DNA of 64,000 nt from an uncultured Acetatifactor sp. Lineage in GTDB: Bacteria; Bacillota; Clostridia; Lachnospirales; Lachnospiraceae. The stretch lies in contig CAJTZD010000009.1 of assembly GCA_910584235.1 (NCBI GenBank), positions 42,856 to 106,855 of the forward strand, written 5' to 3'. Each line of letters starts with the position of its first letter. Within the stretch, counting starts at the first letter, position 1. The notes below the pieces were generated by a model that did not search any database, was not told the origin of the DNA, and saw nothing but the letters and a program-made list of their open reading frames with translations. Shown piece by piece: positions 33,668 to 43,487 of the stretch. A program made the translations under genes and the position numbers.

Positions 33668-35908
33668 TCAGCAGCGCAGCTGCGACGGAGTCATCCCCGT
33701 AGCCTGCTTGAATTTCCGCCGGAAGCTGGAGGTGTTGACATAGCCCACAGCCAGGCTGATATCGTCAATGGGCATATCCGTGGAAAGCAGCAGTTCTTTC
33801 GCCTTTTTCAGGCGCAGCGTCCACACATAGTCGGAAAAATTCTCCCCCATCTCTTTTTTGAACAGATAACTCATGTAGGCGATGCTTATATGGAAAATGT
33901 CCGCCAGGTAGGAAATGGAGAAATCCGCGGAGGTGAAATTTTCGTTTACCAGCTGTTCAATCTGCGCGGCATTGATAATCTGGTTTTCAGCCTCAGACTG
34001 GAAGAGGGTCAGAAGCTGGCTGATATGGGACTGGATTTCCCCTTTCTTTTCCCAGTAGGGAAAGCTGCGGCAGAGGTACAGAGCCTCAAAATAAATCTCA
34101 CTGTAATCCTTGAAATTGACATTCATCTGGTTCATGGCATTTATGATGGCTGTCAGGATGTCTATGAGCACACAGCGCACGAAAAAGTCGGGCAGCGTGT
34201 TTTCCGTGGAAAAAGAGCTGTCTATCAGGGCAAAGAGCTGCCGGATTCCGGATTCCGCGCCCGGGAAATCGTGTTCTTTCAGGGCCTGTGCCAGGCAATC
34301 GAGTATGTCATAGGGATAGGCCAGAGTATGTCCTTCGCACAGAGAGGAATCCAGGGTGCGGAAAGAGACCACGGATTCGTGGTCCCATGTGCTGCTGGCG
34401 AGCAGCGCATTTTCATAGAGGGAGGGAATGTCCAAGGGAGAAGAGGAGCCATTGCTTAAGGCGGACAGATAATCCTTTTCCTCACAGTAATTCTCCAGCA
34501 ACGCCAGCAGAGCCTCCTCCTTGTTTTGCTCTGGTCCGATATAGCTTAAGAGGAACATGGCGGTATCATTGTCATATTCCAGCGTCAGGCAGGAACTTTT
34601 TTCAGGCAGAGCGCTTTTGAGGAACTGCTCAATTTCCAAAACCAGCGTCTCTGGATTTGCCACAGATCCTCTGGGGGGGTTAATTCTCATGCGTAGCGCG
34701 AAAATCAGGTCGTCTGGATCGAGCGTAAAGAATGGCTCTATGCTGCTCAAAGTGTCCATCTGCTTCATGCTTTCGGACAAGGTTGACCGATTGCCTGTCA
34801 CGATGGAGCCAAGGATGGATTTTTGCATGGAAAGGCGGTATTTGTCTATTTTTTCCTGCAAATTCCGGTTCTCTGTGGCAGTGGCGGCAAATGCGGAATC
34901 CAGCTGTTCCAGATAGCTTTGACCAGGTTTAGGGTTTTTTACGATTTTCCGGGTCAGCCGGTGCAATGGCAGGTAGGTATTCCGCATAGAGAACATTACA
35001 ATGAGCATCCCCGCAACGCCTAAAAGAAACAGAATTGCATAGGTGCGTGAGAGGATGACACTAATCTGGTCCATGATAGCCTTGTCTGAAATCATGCCTA
35101 CCATTTTGAAGCCGCTGTAGAGACCTGGACAGCTTTTCAGAGAAGTCTGGGAGTCCAGATGACAGATTCCAGTATCCTCTTTCATGGCGGAAAGATGGGG
35201 GGCTAAAAGAGAGCTGTTCACGCCCACCGCAATCTGATTGTCTGGGTCGATTAAAGCAACGGAGATGATTTGATCCGACAGTATGCTCTTCAGCATGTTC
35301 GATACGTATATTTCACTAATAATATAAAAGAGTGTGTAGTTTCTGCCTTTATCATAGTAGGGATAATAGATAAGAAAGGAAGTGTCCTTTCCTTTGACTG
35401 AGATAAGCTGGTTCGTAATGGAGTCCTGATATTTGGCAGGATCAAAAACGGTGTAGCTTCCATCAGAAAAAATATGAAAAGCGCCATTGTCGTATTTCAC
35501 ATATTTCCCTGCAGAATAGATTCTGTCATGAACTGCGTCATAATAGACAATGCCCTGAATCATGTCATTGGCGGTGGCATAAGAATTAATCTCCTGGGAA
35601 GCAAGATATTGGTTCCAGAGACTGTCGGTGTGGCGCGACAGGGCAAGGTTGGTGTTGTTGGTCAAAGAGCTGTTGATTTGACTGACGGTTGTCAGGCCAT
35701 CAGAGAACTGGGATTTAATATGCGACAGCTGTTGGGTGGCCTGCTGGTTCAGCACATCAAGATAGGATCTTGACAGCTGTACACGAACAATAAAAAGAAA
35801 GCTTACCAGAAAAAAACTCAGCAGGATGAAATAGGACAGAAGCTTGCATTTAAGAACTATCGTGTGAAAGAAGGCATTATGGGAAGCCCCTGGGTAGGGT
35901 TCGATCAT
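33668..35908 (-). CDS. AraC-type transcription factor with membrane sensor domain (5' end rearranged)
   Basis: One-component membrane regulator of 746 codons. TM1 lies near 22-42, an extracellular Cache-like sensor at about 45-290, TM2 near 290-310, a linker, and a C-terminal AraC/HTH_18 pair (about 645-745; ISYLADIFHISIAYMSYLFKKEMG and the CPxxFRRxFK-like VNTSSFRRKFKQATGMTPSQLR). Such sensors normally control adjacent lplB-ytcP-lipoprotein sugar importers. The first 18 codons lie antisense to permease coding sequence and no ribosome binding site precedes ATG 35908. The native start was probably lost at a junction near 35840-35855, so expression is doubtful. Confidence 0.8.
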   Translation of the reverse strand: MIEPYPGASHNAFFHTIVLKCKLLSYFILLSFFLVSFLFIVRVQLSRSYLDVLNQQATQQLSHIKSQFSDGLTTVSQINSSLTNNTNLALSRHTDSLWNQYLASQEINSYATANDMIQGIVYYDAVHDRIYSAGKYVKYDNGAFHIFSDGSYTVFDPAKYQDSITNQLISVKGKDTSFLIYYPYYDKGRNYTLFYIISEIYVSNMLKSILSDQIISVALIDPDNQIAVGVNSSLLAPHLSAMKEDTGICHLDSQTSLKSCPGLYSGFKMVGMISDKAIMDQISVILSRTYAILFLLGVAGMLIVMFSMRNTYLPLHRLTRKIVKNPKPGQSYLEQLDSAFAATATENRNLQEKIDKYRLSMQKSILGSIVTGNRSTLSESMKQMDTLSSIEPFFTLDPDDLIFALRMRINPPRGSVANPETLVLEIEQFLKSALPEKSSCLTLEYDNDTAMFLLSYIGPEQNKEEALLALLENYCEEKDYLSALSNGSSSPLDIPSLYENALLASSTWDHESVVSFRTLDSSLCEGHTLAYPYDILDCLAQALKEHDFPGAESGIRQLFALIDSSFSTENTLPDFFVRCVLIDILTAIINAMNQMNVNFKDYSEIYFEALYLCRSFPYWEKKGEIQSHISQLLTLFQSEAENQIINAAQIEQLVNENFTSADFSISYLADIFHISIAYMSYLFKKEMGENFSDYVWTLRLKKAKELLLSTDMPIDDISLAVGYVNTSSFRRKFKQATGMTPSQLRC

Positions 35909-36637
35909 TTCAAGCGTTTTTTCAGCGCCTATAATTTCAAGTTATTATTGATGAACACGCTGGGAATCAGCGTATACAGCATTCTGGCAGGATTTCCGAT
36001 TCCTATTATTTTTGCCCTGATGCTTAACTATGTGAAAAATAAGTACCTGAAGAAGACCGTTCAAATGGTGTCTTATGCCCCCTACTTTATCTCCACCGTG
36101 GTCATGTGCGGTATGATTACGATTTTTATGAGCACGGATTCAGGTATTTTCAATATAATTCGCGGATTTTTGGGCATGGATCCTGTGGATGCCCTGTCGA
36201 AGCCGGGATGGTTTAAGTCCATCTATGTCTGGACAGGCGTGTGGCAGGGAATGGGCTGGAGCTCCATCATTTACATATCAGCGCTTTCAGGCGTGGACAT
36301 GCAGCTCCATGAGGCTGCCATCGTGGACGGGGCCACCAAGCTGCAGCGGATCATCCATGTGGACCTGCCCTCCATCAAGCCCACCATCATCATGCTGCTG
36401 ATTCTGCAGATGGGGTCGCTGATGGGCGTAGGATTTGAAAAGGTCTTTCTGCTGCAGAATACCCTGAACAAAAGCGCTGCCTCCGTCATCTCCACATATG
36501 TCTATGAGGTAGGCCTGATTAACAGCGATTACGGGTATTCCACCGCAGTAGGCCTGTTTAACTCGGTCATCAATGTCATATTGATCGTCACCGCCAATCA
36601 GCTGAGCAAAAGGCTGGCTGATGAGAGCCTGTTCTGA
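35864..36637 (+). pseudogene. 3' part of a second LplB-type sugar ABC permease (5' truncated)
   Basis: 257 codons covering the C-terminal three quarters of an LplB/PotB-type permease: five TM helices and the EAA-type coupling loop EAAIVDGATKLQRIIHVDLPSIKP (near 160). Homology begins at about AFKNYRVKEG (35846), in the middle of the first periplasmic loop. The first about 75 residues, including TM1, are missing and replaced by the divergent sensor gene. The only starts are a GTG at 35864 and the ATG at 35879, without a good ribosome binding site. Its intact partner ytcP-like gene follows. Confidence 0.72.
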
Positions 36638-36650
36638 GGAGGGGATGAGA

Positions 36651-37565
36651 ATGAGAGATAAAACTATGCATGTAAAGGTAAGGGACTCCTATTCCGACAA
36701 AATATTCGACGGCATTAATATCGTGGTCATGCTTCTGTTACTGATCATTTTCGTCTGGCCGCTGTGGTTCGTGGTGATCGCCTCGGTGAGCAATCCCAAT
36801 GAGGTATGGAACGGAAACGTGATTCTGCTCCCCAAGGACTTTACGCTCATGGCCTATGAGGAACTGATGAAATACAAAATGATCTGGACGGGCTACCGGA
36901 ACACGATCTTCTACACAGTGGTTGGAACTTTCGTGAATTTGGTGATGACGGTCTGTGCCGCCTATCCTCTGTCCAGAAAGGATTTCATGCCCCGCAACTT
37001 CTTCATGTTCCTGTTCATGCTGACTATGTATTTCGGCGGCGGACTGATTCCCACCTATCTGGTGGTGAGTAAGGTGGGGCTGGTGAATACCCCATGGGCC
37101 ATGATCATCCCCGGAGCATGTTCTATCTACAATGTCATCATCACCAGAACCTATTTCATCAACAGCATTCCGTCCACGCTGCAGGATGCCGCGGAGCTGG
37201 ACGGCGCGAACTCGTTCCAGTATCTGATGCGGGTGGTGCTGCCCCTGTCCAAGCCCATCATAGCTGTCATTGCTCTGTACTACGCGGTGAGCCACTGGAA
37301 CGACTTTTACACGGCCCTGATCTACATCAACAAACAGGAGTACATGCCATTGCAGTCTTTCCTGCGGGACATCCTGATGTCCAATAAGATGACCTTAAAC
37401 GACATACAGGGACTGGACGCTGCCACCACCGAGGCCAGGATGCGCCTGGCCCAGACCTTGAAGTACAGTGTCATCATCGTGTCCACCGTGCCAGTGCTGT
37501 GCATCTATCCTTTCATCCAGAAGTACTTCGTGAAAGGCGTCATGATCGGATCCGTAAAGGGATAA
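36651..37565 (+). CDS. Sugar ABC transporter permease, YtcP/LplC type
   Basis: A 304-residue inner-membrane subunit with six TM helices and the EAA loop DAAELDGANSFQYLMRVVLPLSKP (near 185-208). It belongs to the CUT1 carbohydrate uptake class together with an LplB-type partner and a lipoprotein. GAGGAGG (36636-36642) lies 8 nt before ATG 36651, while ATG 36645 is too close. Its partner permease is truncated and no solute-binding lipoprotein follows, so the transporter is probably dead unless complemented elsewhere. Confidence 0.9.
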   Translation: MRDKTMHVKVRDSYSDKIFDGINIVVMLLLLIIFVWPLWFVVIASVSNPNEVWNGNVILLPKDFTLMAYEELMKYKMIWTGYRNTIFYTVVGTFVNLVMTVCAAYPLSRKDFMPRNFFMFLFMLTMYFGGGLIPTYLVVSKVGLVNTPWAMIIPGACSIYNVIITRTYFINSIPSTLQDAAELDGANSFQYLMRVVLPLSKPIIAVIALYYAVSHWNDFYTALIYINKQEYMPLQSFLRDILMSNKMTLNDIQGLDAATTEARMRLAQTLKYSVIIVSTVPVLCIYPFIQKYFVKGVMIGSVKG

Positions 37566-37612
37566 GGCGCGCTGACTTTAAGTTTTATTGTGGAAAGAAC
37601 CTGGGAGGCATT

Positions 37613-38617
37613 ATGGGAGACAGGAAAGAACTGCCGGAGTATTACTATGAAAACAATTGGCTGGAGGATAAGATAGCGCAGATTCAGGAAGCGACACGGA
37701 TTCTGCGGGGGGTATCCTTTGTATTTATTACGGATATCCATGTGCCCTCCAATTCCATGAACAGTAAGTATCTGATCAGGGAGGTGCTGAAGCGCACTAC
37801 TTTAGAGGACGTCTTTTTTGGGGGAGACGCGGTTCACGCCTTTGGAACAGAGGAAGAGTGCCTGGAACAGGCAGAGGCAGTGATTAGATATGCAAACGAT
37901 ATCACCCATCGGTTTTTTACGGTACATGGGAATCATGATTTTACCATTCGCACCAGCCCGAAAGAGGCCACGGGCTTTACGGCGCAGTGGGAGACAGTCT
38001 ATGACTTTGTGATGAGGCAGCGGGAAAATGATGTAAAAGGCGTGCCGGGCAAATGCTTTTACTATTTAGATAATCCTGTTCAAAAAGTACGTTTCATTGT
38101 ACTGGATGCGTATGAATGTGTGGCGGAAAGGGATGTGGCCTGGGGAGTTTATGACAGCATTTCCCAGGAACAGTATGACTGGCTGGCAAACGAAGCATTA
38201 AATGTGCAGGGATATACGATTATAGTATTTGCCCACCCCTCCTGCGATAGGGAAGTAGACTCCTATTCCGAAAAAATGGTTCCCGTCGCCAATATGCTGC
38301 GGGCATTGAATAGCCGGAGCCTCTATTCCTGTCAGCAGGATGGAATTTTGGTGGAGGCAGACTTTAGAGAAGCCACCAGTGTAGTGGCCGCATATATCTG
38401 CGGCCATAATCATGGGGACTATGACCACACGGAAAGGGGCTTGCTTACCATTAGCACCACCTGTGATGCCAGCTATAATGACGATCCGAAATGTATGCGG
38501 ATTCGGGGGAACGTCACAGAGCAGGCCTTTGATGTGTTCACCATTGACACCCGTGAGAAGAGGATTTCCACTGTGCGGGTAGGCGCGGGGGCAAATCGCA
38601 GCTGGAGATATGGATGA
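37613..38617 (+). CDS. Calcineurin-like metallophosphoesterase
   Basis: A 334-residue cytosolic phosphoesterase. Metal ligands are in order: DIH near 41, GGDAVH near 69, GNHDF near 100, the AHPSCD His near 204 and GHNHGD near 264. This is the classic binuclear-metal set. Substrate is unknown; in this position, after sugar permeases, it may act on a sugar or glycerol phosphate ester. GGGAGG before ATG 37613 fixes the start, and the longer frame upstream overlaps the permease. Confidence 0.88.
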   Translation: MGDRKELPEYYYENNWLEDKIAQIQEATRILRGVSFVFITDIHVPSNSMNSKYLIREVLKRTTLEDVFFGGDAVHAFGTEEECLEQAEAVIRYANDITHRFFTVHGNHDFTIRTSPKEATGFTAQWETVYDFVMRQRENDVKGVPGKCFYYLDNPVQKVRFIVLDAYECVAERDVAWGVYDSISQEQYDWLANEALNVQGYTIIVFAHPSCDREVDSYSEKMVPVANMLRALNSRSLYSCQQDGILVEADFREATSVVAAYICGHNHGDYDHTERGLLTISTTCDASYNDDPKCMRIRGNVTEQAFDVFTIDTREKRISTVRVGAGANRSWRYG

Positions 38618-38645
38618 TACCTTTTGAAGTTTCTGTAATTTCTTG

Positions 38646-38784
38646 TTGTAATTTCCGCTTATTTTTGGTATGATCTATACTGATAGGCGCTAAAGTCTGC
38701 AATGTGCGCATGAACCGGCGAGACATTTTACTGCCTGCGATTATACAGGCGAAAACATTGTAAGTACATGTCGGAGACCCCGAC
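38646..38784 (+). promoter_or_regulatory. pfp promoter and structured 5' leader
   Basis: TTGTAA (38646-38651), a 17-bp spacer and TATGAT (38669-38674). The leader of about 130 nt can fold: an outer helix CAATGT/ACATTG (38700-38705 with 38755-38760) encloses GCCTG/CAGGC (38733-38737 with 38746-38750), followed by GTCGG/CCGAC (38770-38774 with 38780-38784) and an A/T stretch. It may be an mRNA-stabilising leader or a regulatory structure. Confidence 0.55.
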
Positions 38785-38814
38785 TTGCAAAATTTTTTAT
38801 GGAGGATTTAAAAA

Positions 38815-40056
38815 ATGGCTAAGAAACGTAACATCATCGTTGGTCAGTCCGGCGGCCCTACCGCCGTGATCAATTCCAGCCTGGCAGGCGTCTACAAGAC
38901 TGCCAAGGAGAGAGGCTTCCACAAGGTATACGGAATGCTTCACGGCGTTCAGGGCTTCCTGGACGAGCAGTATGTGGATTTGTCCACACAGATTCACTCC
39001 GATATCGACATCGAGCTCTTAAAGAGGACGCCCTCAGCTTTCCTGGGCTCCTGCCGTTACAAGCTGCCGGAGATCCACGAGAATCCGGAGATCTATGAGA
39101 AGCTCTTTGAGATCATGGACAAGCTGGAGATCGAGGCGTTTATCTACATCGGCGGAAACGACTCCATGGACACCATCAAGAAGCTGTCCGACTACGCCAT
39201 CCTGAAAGGCCATTCCCAGAAGTTCCTGGGCGTGCCCAAGACCATTGACAACGACCTGGCTCTGACCGACCACACACCCGGCTTCGGAAGCGCCGCCAAG
39301 TACATCGCCGCCTCCACCAAGGAAGTCATCCGCGATGCCCTGGGCCTGAACTACAAGAAAGATTCCATCACCATCATTGAGGTCATGGGACGCAATGCAG
39401 GATGGCTGACAGGCGCCACAGCCCTTGCCAAGACAGAAGAGTGCGAGGGACCGGATGCCATCTACCTGCCGGAGGTGGTGTTTGATATCGATAAGTTCTT
39501 AAAGAATACCAAGGAGCTTCTGAAGAAGAAGAATTCCGTAGTCATCGCCGTATCCGAGGGCATCAAGGTAGAGGACGGCAGATATGTGTGCGAACTGGGC
39601 GGCGGCGCAGAGTATGTGGACGCTTTCGGCCACAAGCAGCTCCAGGGAACAGCCGCTTATCTGGCGAACTTCTTAGGCGCGGAGATCGGCTGCAAGACAC
39701 GCAGCATCGAGTTCTCCACCCTGCAGAGGAGCGCTTCCCATATGGCCTCCAGAGTGGACGTGGACGAGGCGTTCATGGTAGGCGGCGCTGCCGTAAAGGC
39801 GGCGGATGAGGGCGACACCGGCAAGATGGTAGTCATCGATCGTGTCTCCGACGATCCTTACCAGAGCGCGGCAGGCATCTACGATGTGCACCGCATTGCC
39901 AACCACGAGAAGCTGGTTCCCCGCAACTGGGTGAACAGGGACGGAAATTATGTGACCCAGGAGTTCATCAATTACATTGAGCCCCTGATCCACGGCGACT
40001 ATCAGCCGTTTATGGTAAACGGTCTGCCCCAGCATCTGGTGCTGAAGAAGAAATAA
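38815..40056 (+). CDS. pfp: Pyrophosphate-dependent 6-phosphofructokinase
   Basis: A 413-residue glycolytic enzyme making fructose 1,6-bisphosphate from fructose 6-phosphate and PPi, reversibly. N-terminal GQSGGPTAVIN, GGNDSMDT (near 115), PKTIDNDLALTDHTPGFGSAAKY (near 141) and GRNAGW (near 190) are present. In the PPi-type enzymes Lys replaces Gly in the PGTIDND motif, as here (PKTIDND), and Asn/Asp replaces Gly in GGDGS. Codon use is strongly biased to C-ending codons, a sign of high expression. ATGGAGG lies 10 nt before the ATG. A long leader precedes it and a strong terminator follows. Confidence 0.93.
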   Translation: MAKKRNIIVGQSGGPTAVINSSLAGVYKTAKERGFHKVYGMLHGVQGFLDEQYVDLSTQIHSDIDIELLKRTPSAFLGSCRYKLPEIHENPEIYEKLFEIMDKLEIEAFIYIGGNDSMDTIKKLSDYAILKGHSQKFLGVPKTIDNDLALTDHTPGFGSAAKYIAASTKEVIRDALGLNYKKDSITIIEVMGRNAGWLTGATALAKTEECEGPDAIYLPEVVFDIDKFLKNTKELLKKKNSVVIAVSEGIKVEDGRYVCELGGGAEYVDAFGHKQLQGTAAYLANFLGAEIGCKTRSIEFSTLQRSASHMASRVDVDEAFMVGGAAVKAADEGDTGKMVVIDRVSDDPYQSAAGIYDVHRIANHEKLVPRNWVNRDGNYVTQEFINYIEPLIHGDYQPFMVNGLPQHLVLKKK

Positions 40057-40070
40057 GATACAAATAAATG

Positions 40071-40120
40071 AAAAAGGACTGTCTCATGGCTGGAGCGCCA
40101 GCCGGGAGCCAGTCCTTTTT
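40071..40120. terminator. Bidirectional intrinsic terminator (pfp / OppF-like gene)
   Basis: AAAAAGGACTG (40071-40081) pairs with CAGTCCTTTTT (40110-40120), with an inner GGCTGG/CCAGCC helix. T runs occur on both strands, so it ends pfp (+) and the Opp operon (-). Confidence 0.92.
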
Positions 40121-40200
40121 GCAGATCATTTTGTTTTCTTGGTCTGATTGACGGACTTTGGTGGTTATGATGCCATATAAGAAACAGAAATGCCCTGATT

Positions 40201-41223
40201 TCAACAGCCCTCTTTCTTCGCGTCCGCCTCATAGGCGAAGCCGCGCAGCGCCAGTTCCTTTGCCCTGTGGCAGGCGCAGAGCCGTCCATCGGGCATCTCG
40301 GTGAGTGCCGGTGAATCCGTCTTGCACTTGTCGATGCAGTAATGGCATCTTTCATGGAAGTAGCAGCCGCTTGGCGGGTTGGCGGGATTTGGAATCTCGC
40401 CTTTCAGAGGAATCCGTTCCATCTGAATCGTAGGATCCGCCACGGGCACCGCGGACAGCAGAGCCTCCGTGTAAGGGTGCATAGGCTTTTCGAACAGCTC
40501 CTCCGCCGGCGCGAACTCCACCATCCGGCCTAAGTACATGACCCCAACCTTGTCGGAGATATGCTCCACCACCGACAGGTCATGGCTGATGAACAGATAG
40601 GTCAGGTTTAATTCTTTCTGCAGATCCCGCAGCAGGTTGATGACCTGGGCTTGGATGGACACGTCCAGAGCCGACACGGCCTCATCGCAGACAATAATCT
40701 GGGGTTCGATCACCAGCGCCCTGGCGATGCCGATACGCTGGCGCTGTCCGCCGGAAAAAGCGTGGGGATAGCGCATCAGGTACATGGGATTCAAGCCCAC
40801 TTTTTCTGCCATGGCCTTTGCTTTCTGGTCCATCTCTGCCTTGGGCATCTTGGGGAAATTGGCCTTTAAGGGCTCCTTGATGATGTCCAGGACCGTCATC
40901 CTGGGGTCGAGAGAAGAGTAGGGATCCTGGAAGATCATCTGGATTTCCTTACGGATCTCTTTCATTTTCTTTTTGTCCACTTTCAGAAAATCCACTTCTT
41001 CGCCGGCCTTAGTGCGGTAGAAGACCTGGCCCTCAGAGGCGTTGTAAGCCCGGACGATACAGCGTCCCAGCGTAGTCTTGCCGCAGCCGGATTCTCCCAC
41101 GATGCCGATGGTCTCCCCGGGCTTTACATTGAAGCTTACGTCAGTGACAGCCTTTACCGTGACGCCCTTGGAGGTGAAACGTTTATGAAGTCCTTTGACT
41201 TCCAAGATATTGTCTTTGTTCAT
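40201..41223 (-). CDS. Peptide/oligosaccharide ABC importer ATPase, OppF/DppF type
   Basis: A 340-residue ATPase of the Opp/Dpp (family 5) importer. Walker A GESGCGKTT, signature SGGQRQRIGIARAL, Walker B IIVCDEAVSALD and switch ISHDLS are intact. The C-terminal oligo/dipeptide domain carries the Cys-rich CYFHERCHYCIDKC motif. Its ATG overlaps the end of the OppD-like gene by 4 bp. Last gene of the minus-strand operon A-B-C-D-F. Confidence 0.93.
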   Translation of the reverse strand: MNKDNILEVKGLHKRFTSKGVTVKAVTDVSFNVKPGETIGIVGESGCGKTTLGRCIVRAYNASEGQVFYRTKAGEEVDFLKVDKKKMKEIRKEIQMIFQDPYSSLDPRMTVLDIIKEPLKANFPKMPKAEMDQKAKAMAEKVGLNPMYLMRYPHAFSGGQRQRIGIARALVIEPQIIVCDEAVSALDVSIQAQVINLLRDLQKELNLTYLFISHDLSVVEHISDKVGVMYLGRMVEFAPAEELFEKPMHPYTEALLSAVPVADPTIQMERIPLKGEIPNPANPPSGCYFHERCHYCIDKCKTDSPALTEMPDGRLCACHRAKELALRGFAYEADAKKEGC

Positions 41224-42299
41224 GCTTTGCCGCCCTCCTCTTTTTTCGGGATAGCCTCGCCTTTCAGGACTGCCTCAACCTCTGCCCTTTGGGCCCTGCA
41301 GGCCTCATGAGGGCAGTTAAAGCAGGCAATCTTGTGTCCCGGGGCAACTTCGACCAAATCCGGCTCAGCCTTGTCGCAGAGCCCCTCAATGCGGGCGTCG
41401 CAGCGGTCATAGAAGCCGCAGGCCTTTGGCAGATTCATGGCCAGGGGAACCGTTCCCTCTATGGAGAAGAGCCTTTCCTCTTTCTTGGAGCCGATTTTGT
41501 GGACGGAGCCTATGAGGCCTCTGGTGTAGGGGTGCTGGGGATTTGCGTAGATCTCGGAGGCGTCCGCGCTCTCCACGATCTTTCCCAGGTACATTACCGC
41601 CACCCGGTCGCACATTTTGGCCACCACGCCCAGGTCATGGGTGATGAAGAGGATCGCCATGTTGAAGTCTTTCTGCAGGGACTTCATCAGCTCCAGAATC
41701 TGCGCCTGAATGGTCACGTCCAGGGCAGTGGTGGGCTCATCGGCGATAAGCATCTTGGGATTGCACACCAGGGCCATGGCGATGAGGGCGCGCTGGAGCA
41801 TGCCGCCGGAGAACTCGTGGGGATACTGGTGGTAGCGCTTCTCCACATTGGCAATGCCCACTTTGCGCATGACTTCCATGGAGATTTCCCTGGACTTCTT
41901 CTTGTCCTTTGTGATATGGAGCCTGGTGGCTTCATTGATCTGGTTTCCGATGGTGTACATGGGAGAGAAAGCCACCATGGGCTCCTGGAAGATCATGGAG
42001 ATCTCCTTGCCCCGGATGGAGCGGATTTCCTGTCCTTTCTGATCCAGGGATAGGAGATCCACCCTGCCCAGTCCCTCCGAATCGAACAGAATCTGCCCGC
42101 TGGGCACGCATTTCTTGTCATTGATGCCAAGGATTGCCTTACAGGTCAGGGACTTTCCGCAGCCGGATTCGCCCACCAGGCCTAAGGTCTCCCCTTTTTT
42201 CATCTCAAAGTTCACGCCCCGGACTGCCGTCAGAAGCCCTTCTGTCATATGAATGTCCACATGGAGGTCTTTGACTTCGAGAATATTTTCTTCGTTCAT
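41220..42299 (-). CDS. Peptide/oligosaccharide ABC importer ATPase, OppD/DppD type
   Basis: A 359-residue ATPase, partner of the OppF-like subunit. Walker A GESGCGKS, signature SGGMLQRALIAMAL, Walker B MLIADEPTTALD and FITHDLG are intact. The C-terminal part has the Cys motif CGFYDRCDARIEGLC, which in some homologues holds an iron-sulfur cluster. GGAG six nt before ATG 42299 selects this start over the longer frame. It lies 57 bp after the OppC-like gene. Confidence 0.93.
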   Translation of the reverse strand: MNEENILEVKDLHVDIHMTEGLLTAVRGVNFEMKKGETLGLVGESGCGKSLTCKAILGINDKKCVPSGQILFDSEGLGRVDLLSLDQKGQEIRSIRGKEISMIFQEPMVAFSPMYTIGNQINEATRLHITKDKKKSREISMEVMRKVGIANVEKRYHQYPHEFSGGMLQRALIAMALVCNPKMLIADEPTTALDVTIQAQILELMKSLQKDFNMAILFITHDLGVVAKMCDRVAVMYLGKIVESADASEIYANPQHPYTRGLIGSVHKIGSKKEERLFSIEGTVPLAMNLPKACGFYDRCDARIEGLCDKAEPDLVEVAPGHKIACFNCPHEACRAQRAEVEAVLKGEAIPKKEEGGKA

Positions 42300-42356
42300 A
42301 GTTTTCTCCATTTCCGCGCTGTGTGCTTCCGTAAATACAATCGGAAGCACAGCGTC

Positions 42357-43487
42357 TTATTTATAAGGGTCTGCGGCATCGCGGATGCCGTCGCCTAAGA
42401 AGTTAAAGGCCAGAACCGCAATGGTCACGAAAAGGATGGGTATCAGTTTATGAGGATTGCTGGCCACGTCCGTGACGGAGCTTGCCTCCTGAAGCAGCAC
42501 GCCCCAGCTGGTGGCGGGAGACTTGATGCCAAGCCCTAAATAGGACATGGACGTCTCGCCTACAATGGATCCCGGGATTCCCAGCGTGATGGAAACGATG
42601 AGGTAGCTCATGAAGCCGGGAACCAGATGCTTCCAGATGATCTTCCAGGTGGACACGCCGGAAAGCCTTGCCGCCATGACATAATCCTCATTCTTTAAGG
42701 ACAGGAACTTGCCCCGCACCACACGGGCCATTCCGGTCCAGTTGATGAACGAGAGAATGATGGTTATGTAAAAGTACATCTTTACGGTCGAGATTCCCGG
42801 AGGGATAGCCGCGGAGAGCGCCATCCACAGGGGGATCTGGGGAACCGCGCCGATCACTTCGATGATTCTCTGGATCACGATATCAATGGCTCCGCCGAAG
42901 TATCCGGAGATGGAACCGATGGTAACGCCCAGGAAGAAGCTGATAATGGCGCTGGCAAAGGGAATTGTCAGGGAAATCCTGCTGCCCAAAAGCACCCGGG
43001 AGAAGATGTCCCGCCCCAGGGTATCCGTGCCGAAGAGCATGATCTTTGCCCCGGTTCCTCCGTTGCTTCCCTGGCCCACGCCGAAGAGATGGAGGTCGCA
43101 GGGGATCAGCCCCAGAATCTTATATTCCGGGCCGTGGACGAAGAACTTCAGCTTGTAATACTCCGAGGTATCCTCCGAGATGGTGACGGAAAAATCCGCC
43201 TTATTGATGACCTTTTCCTGCTTGTAGACAAAAGGGCCTACGAATTTCCCTTCATGCATCACATGGATGCTGGTAGGAGCGCTGTTTTTGTACAGGGCGT
43301 CAAATTCCTCCAGGGAATAGGGAGCCAGGAAATCAGCGAACAAAGCGCCCAGATACAAGATCAGCAGGATGAGCATGGAAAGCTTTGCCAGCTTATGCTT
43401 CTTCAGCTTTCTTCCCATCAGAGTCCACTGGGAGGCAAGATAATAATCTTCATTGCTTTTCTGCTTCTTTTTCTTTTTCCACATCAT
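42357..43487 (-). CDS. Peptide/oligosaccharide ABC importer permease, OppC type
   Basis: A 376-residue permease. A basic N-terminus and TM1 (about 35-55) precede an unusually long extracellular loop (about 55-155), then five TM helices with the GTDTLGRDIFSRVLLGSRISL entry motif and the EAA-type loop (DYVMAARLSGVSTWKIIWKHLVP). The open frame runs 88 codons further upstream, but AGGAGGTGGCAG before ATG 43487 and the 4-bp overlap with the OppB-like gene fix the start. Confidence 0.9.
   Translation of the reverse strand: MMWKKKKKQKSNEDYYLASQWTLMGRKLKKHKLAKLSMLILLILYLGALFADFLAPYSLEEFDALYKNSAPTSIHVMHEGKFVGPFVYKQEKVINKADFSVTISEDTSEYYKLKFFVHGPEYKILGLIPCDLHLFGVGQGSNGGTGAKIMLFGTDTLGRDIFSRVLLGSRISLTIPFASAIISFFLGVTIGSISGYFGGAIDIVIQRIIEVIGAVPQIPLWMALSAAIPPGISTVKMYFYITIILSFINWTGMARVVRGKFLSLKNEDYVMAARLSGVSTWKIIWKHLVPGFMSYLIVSITLGIPGSIVGETSMSYLGLGIKSPATSWGVLLQEASSVTDVASNPHKLIPILFVTIAVLAFNFLGDGIRDAADPYK

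Noticed and set aside
32089..36637. One permease gene split by an insertion
   Set aside because: Both fragments contain the same loop region with different sequences, so they cannot be two halves of one gene.
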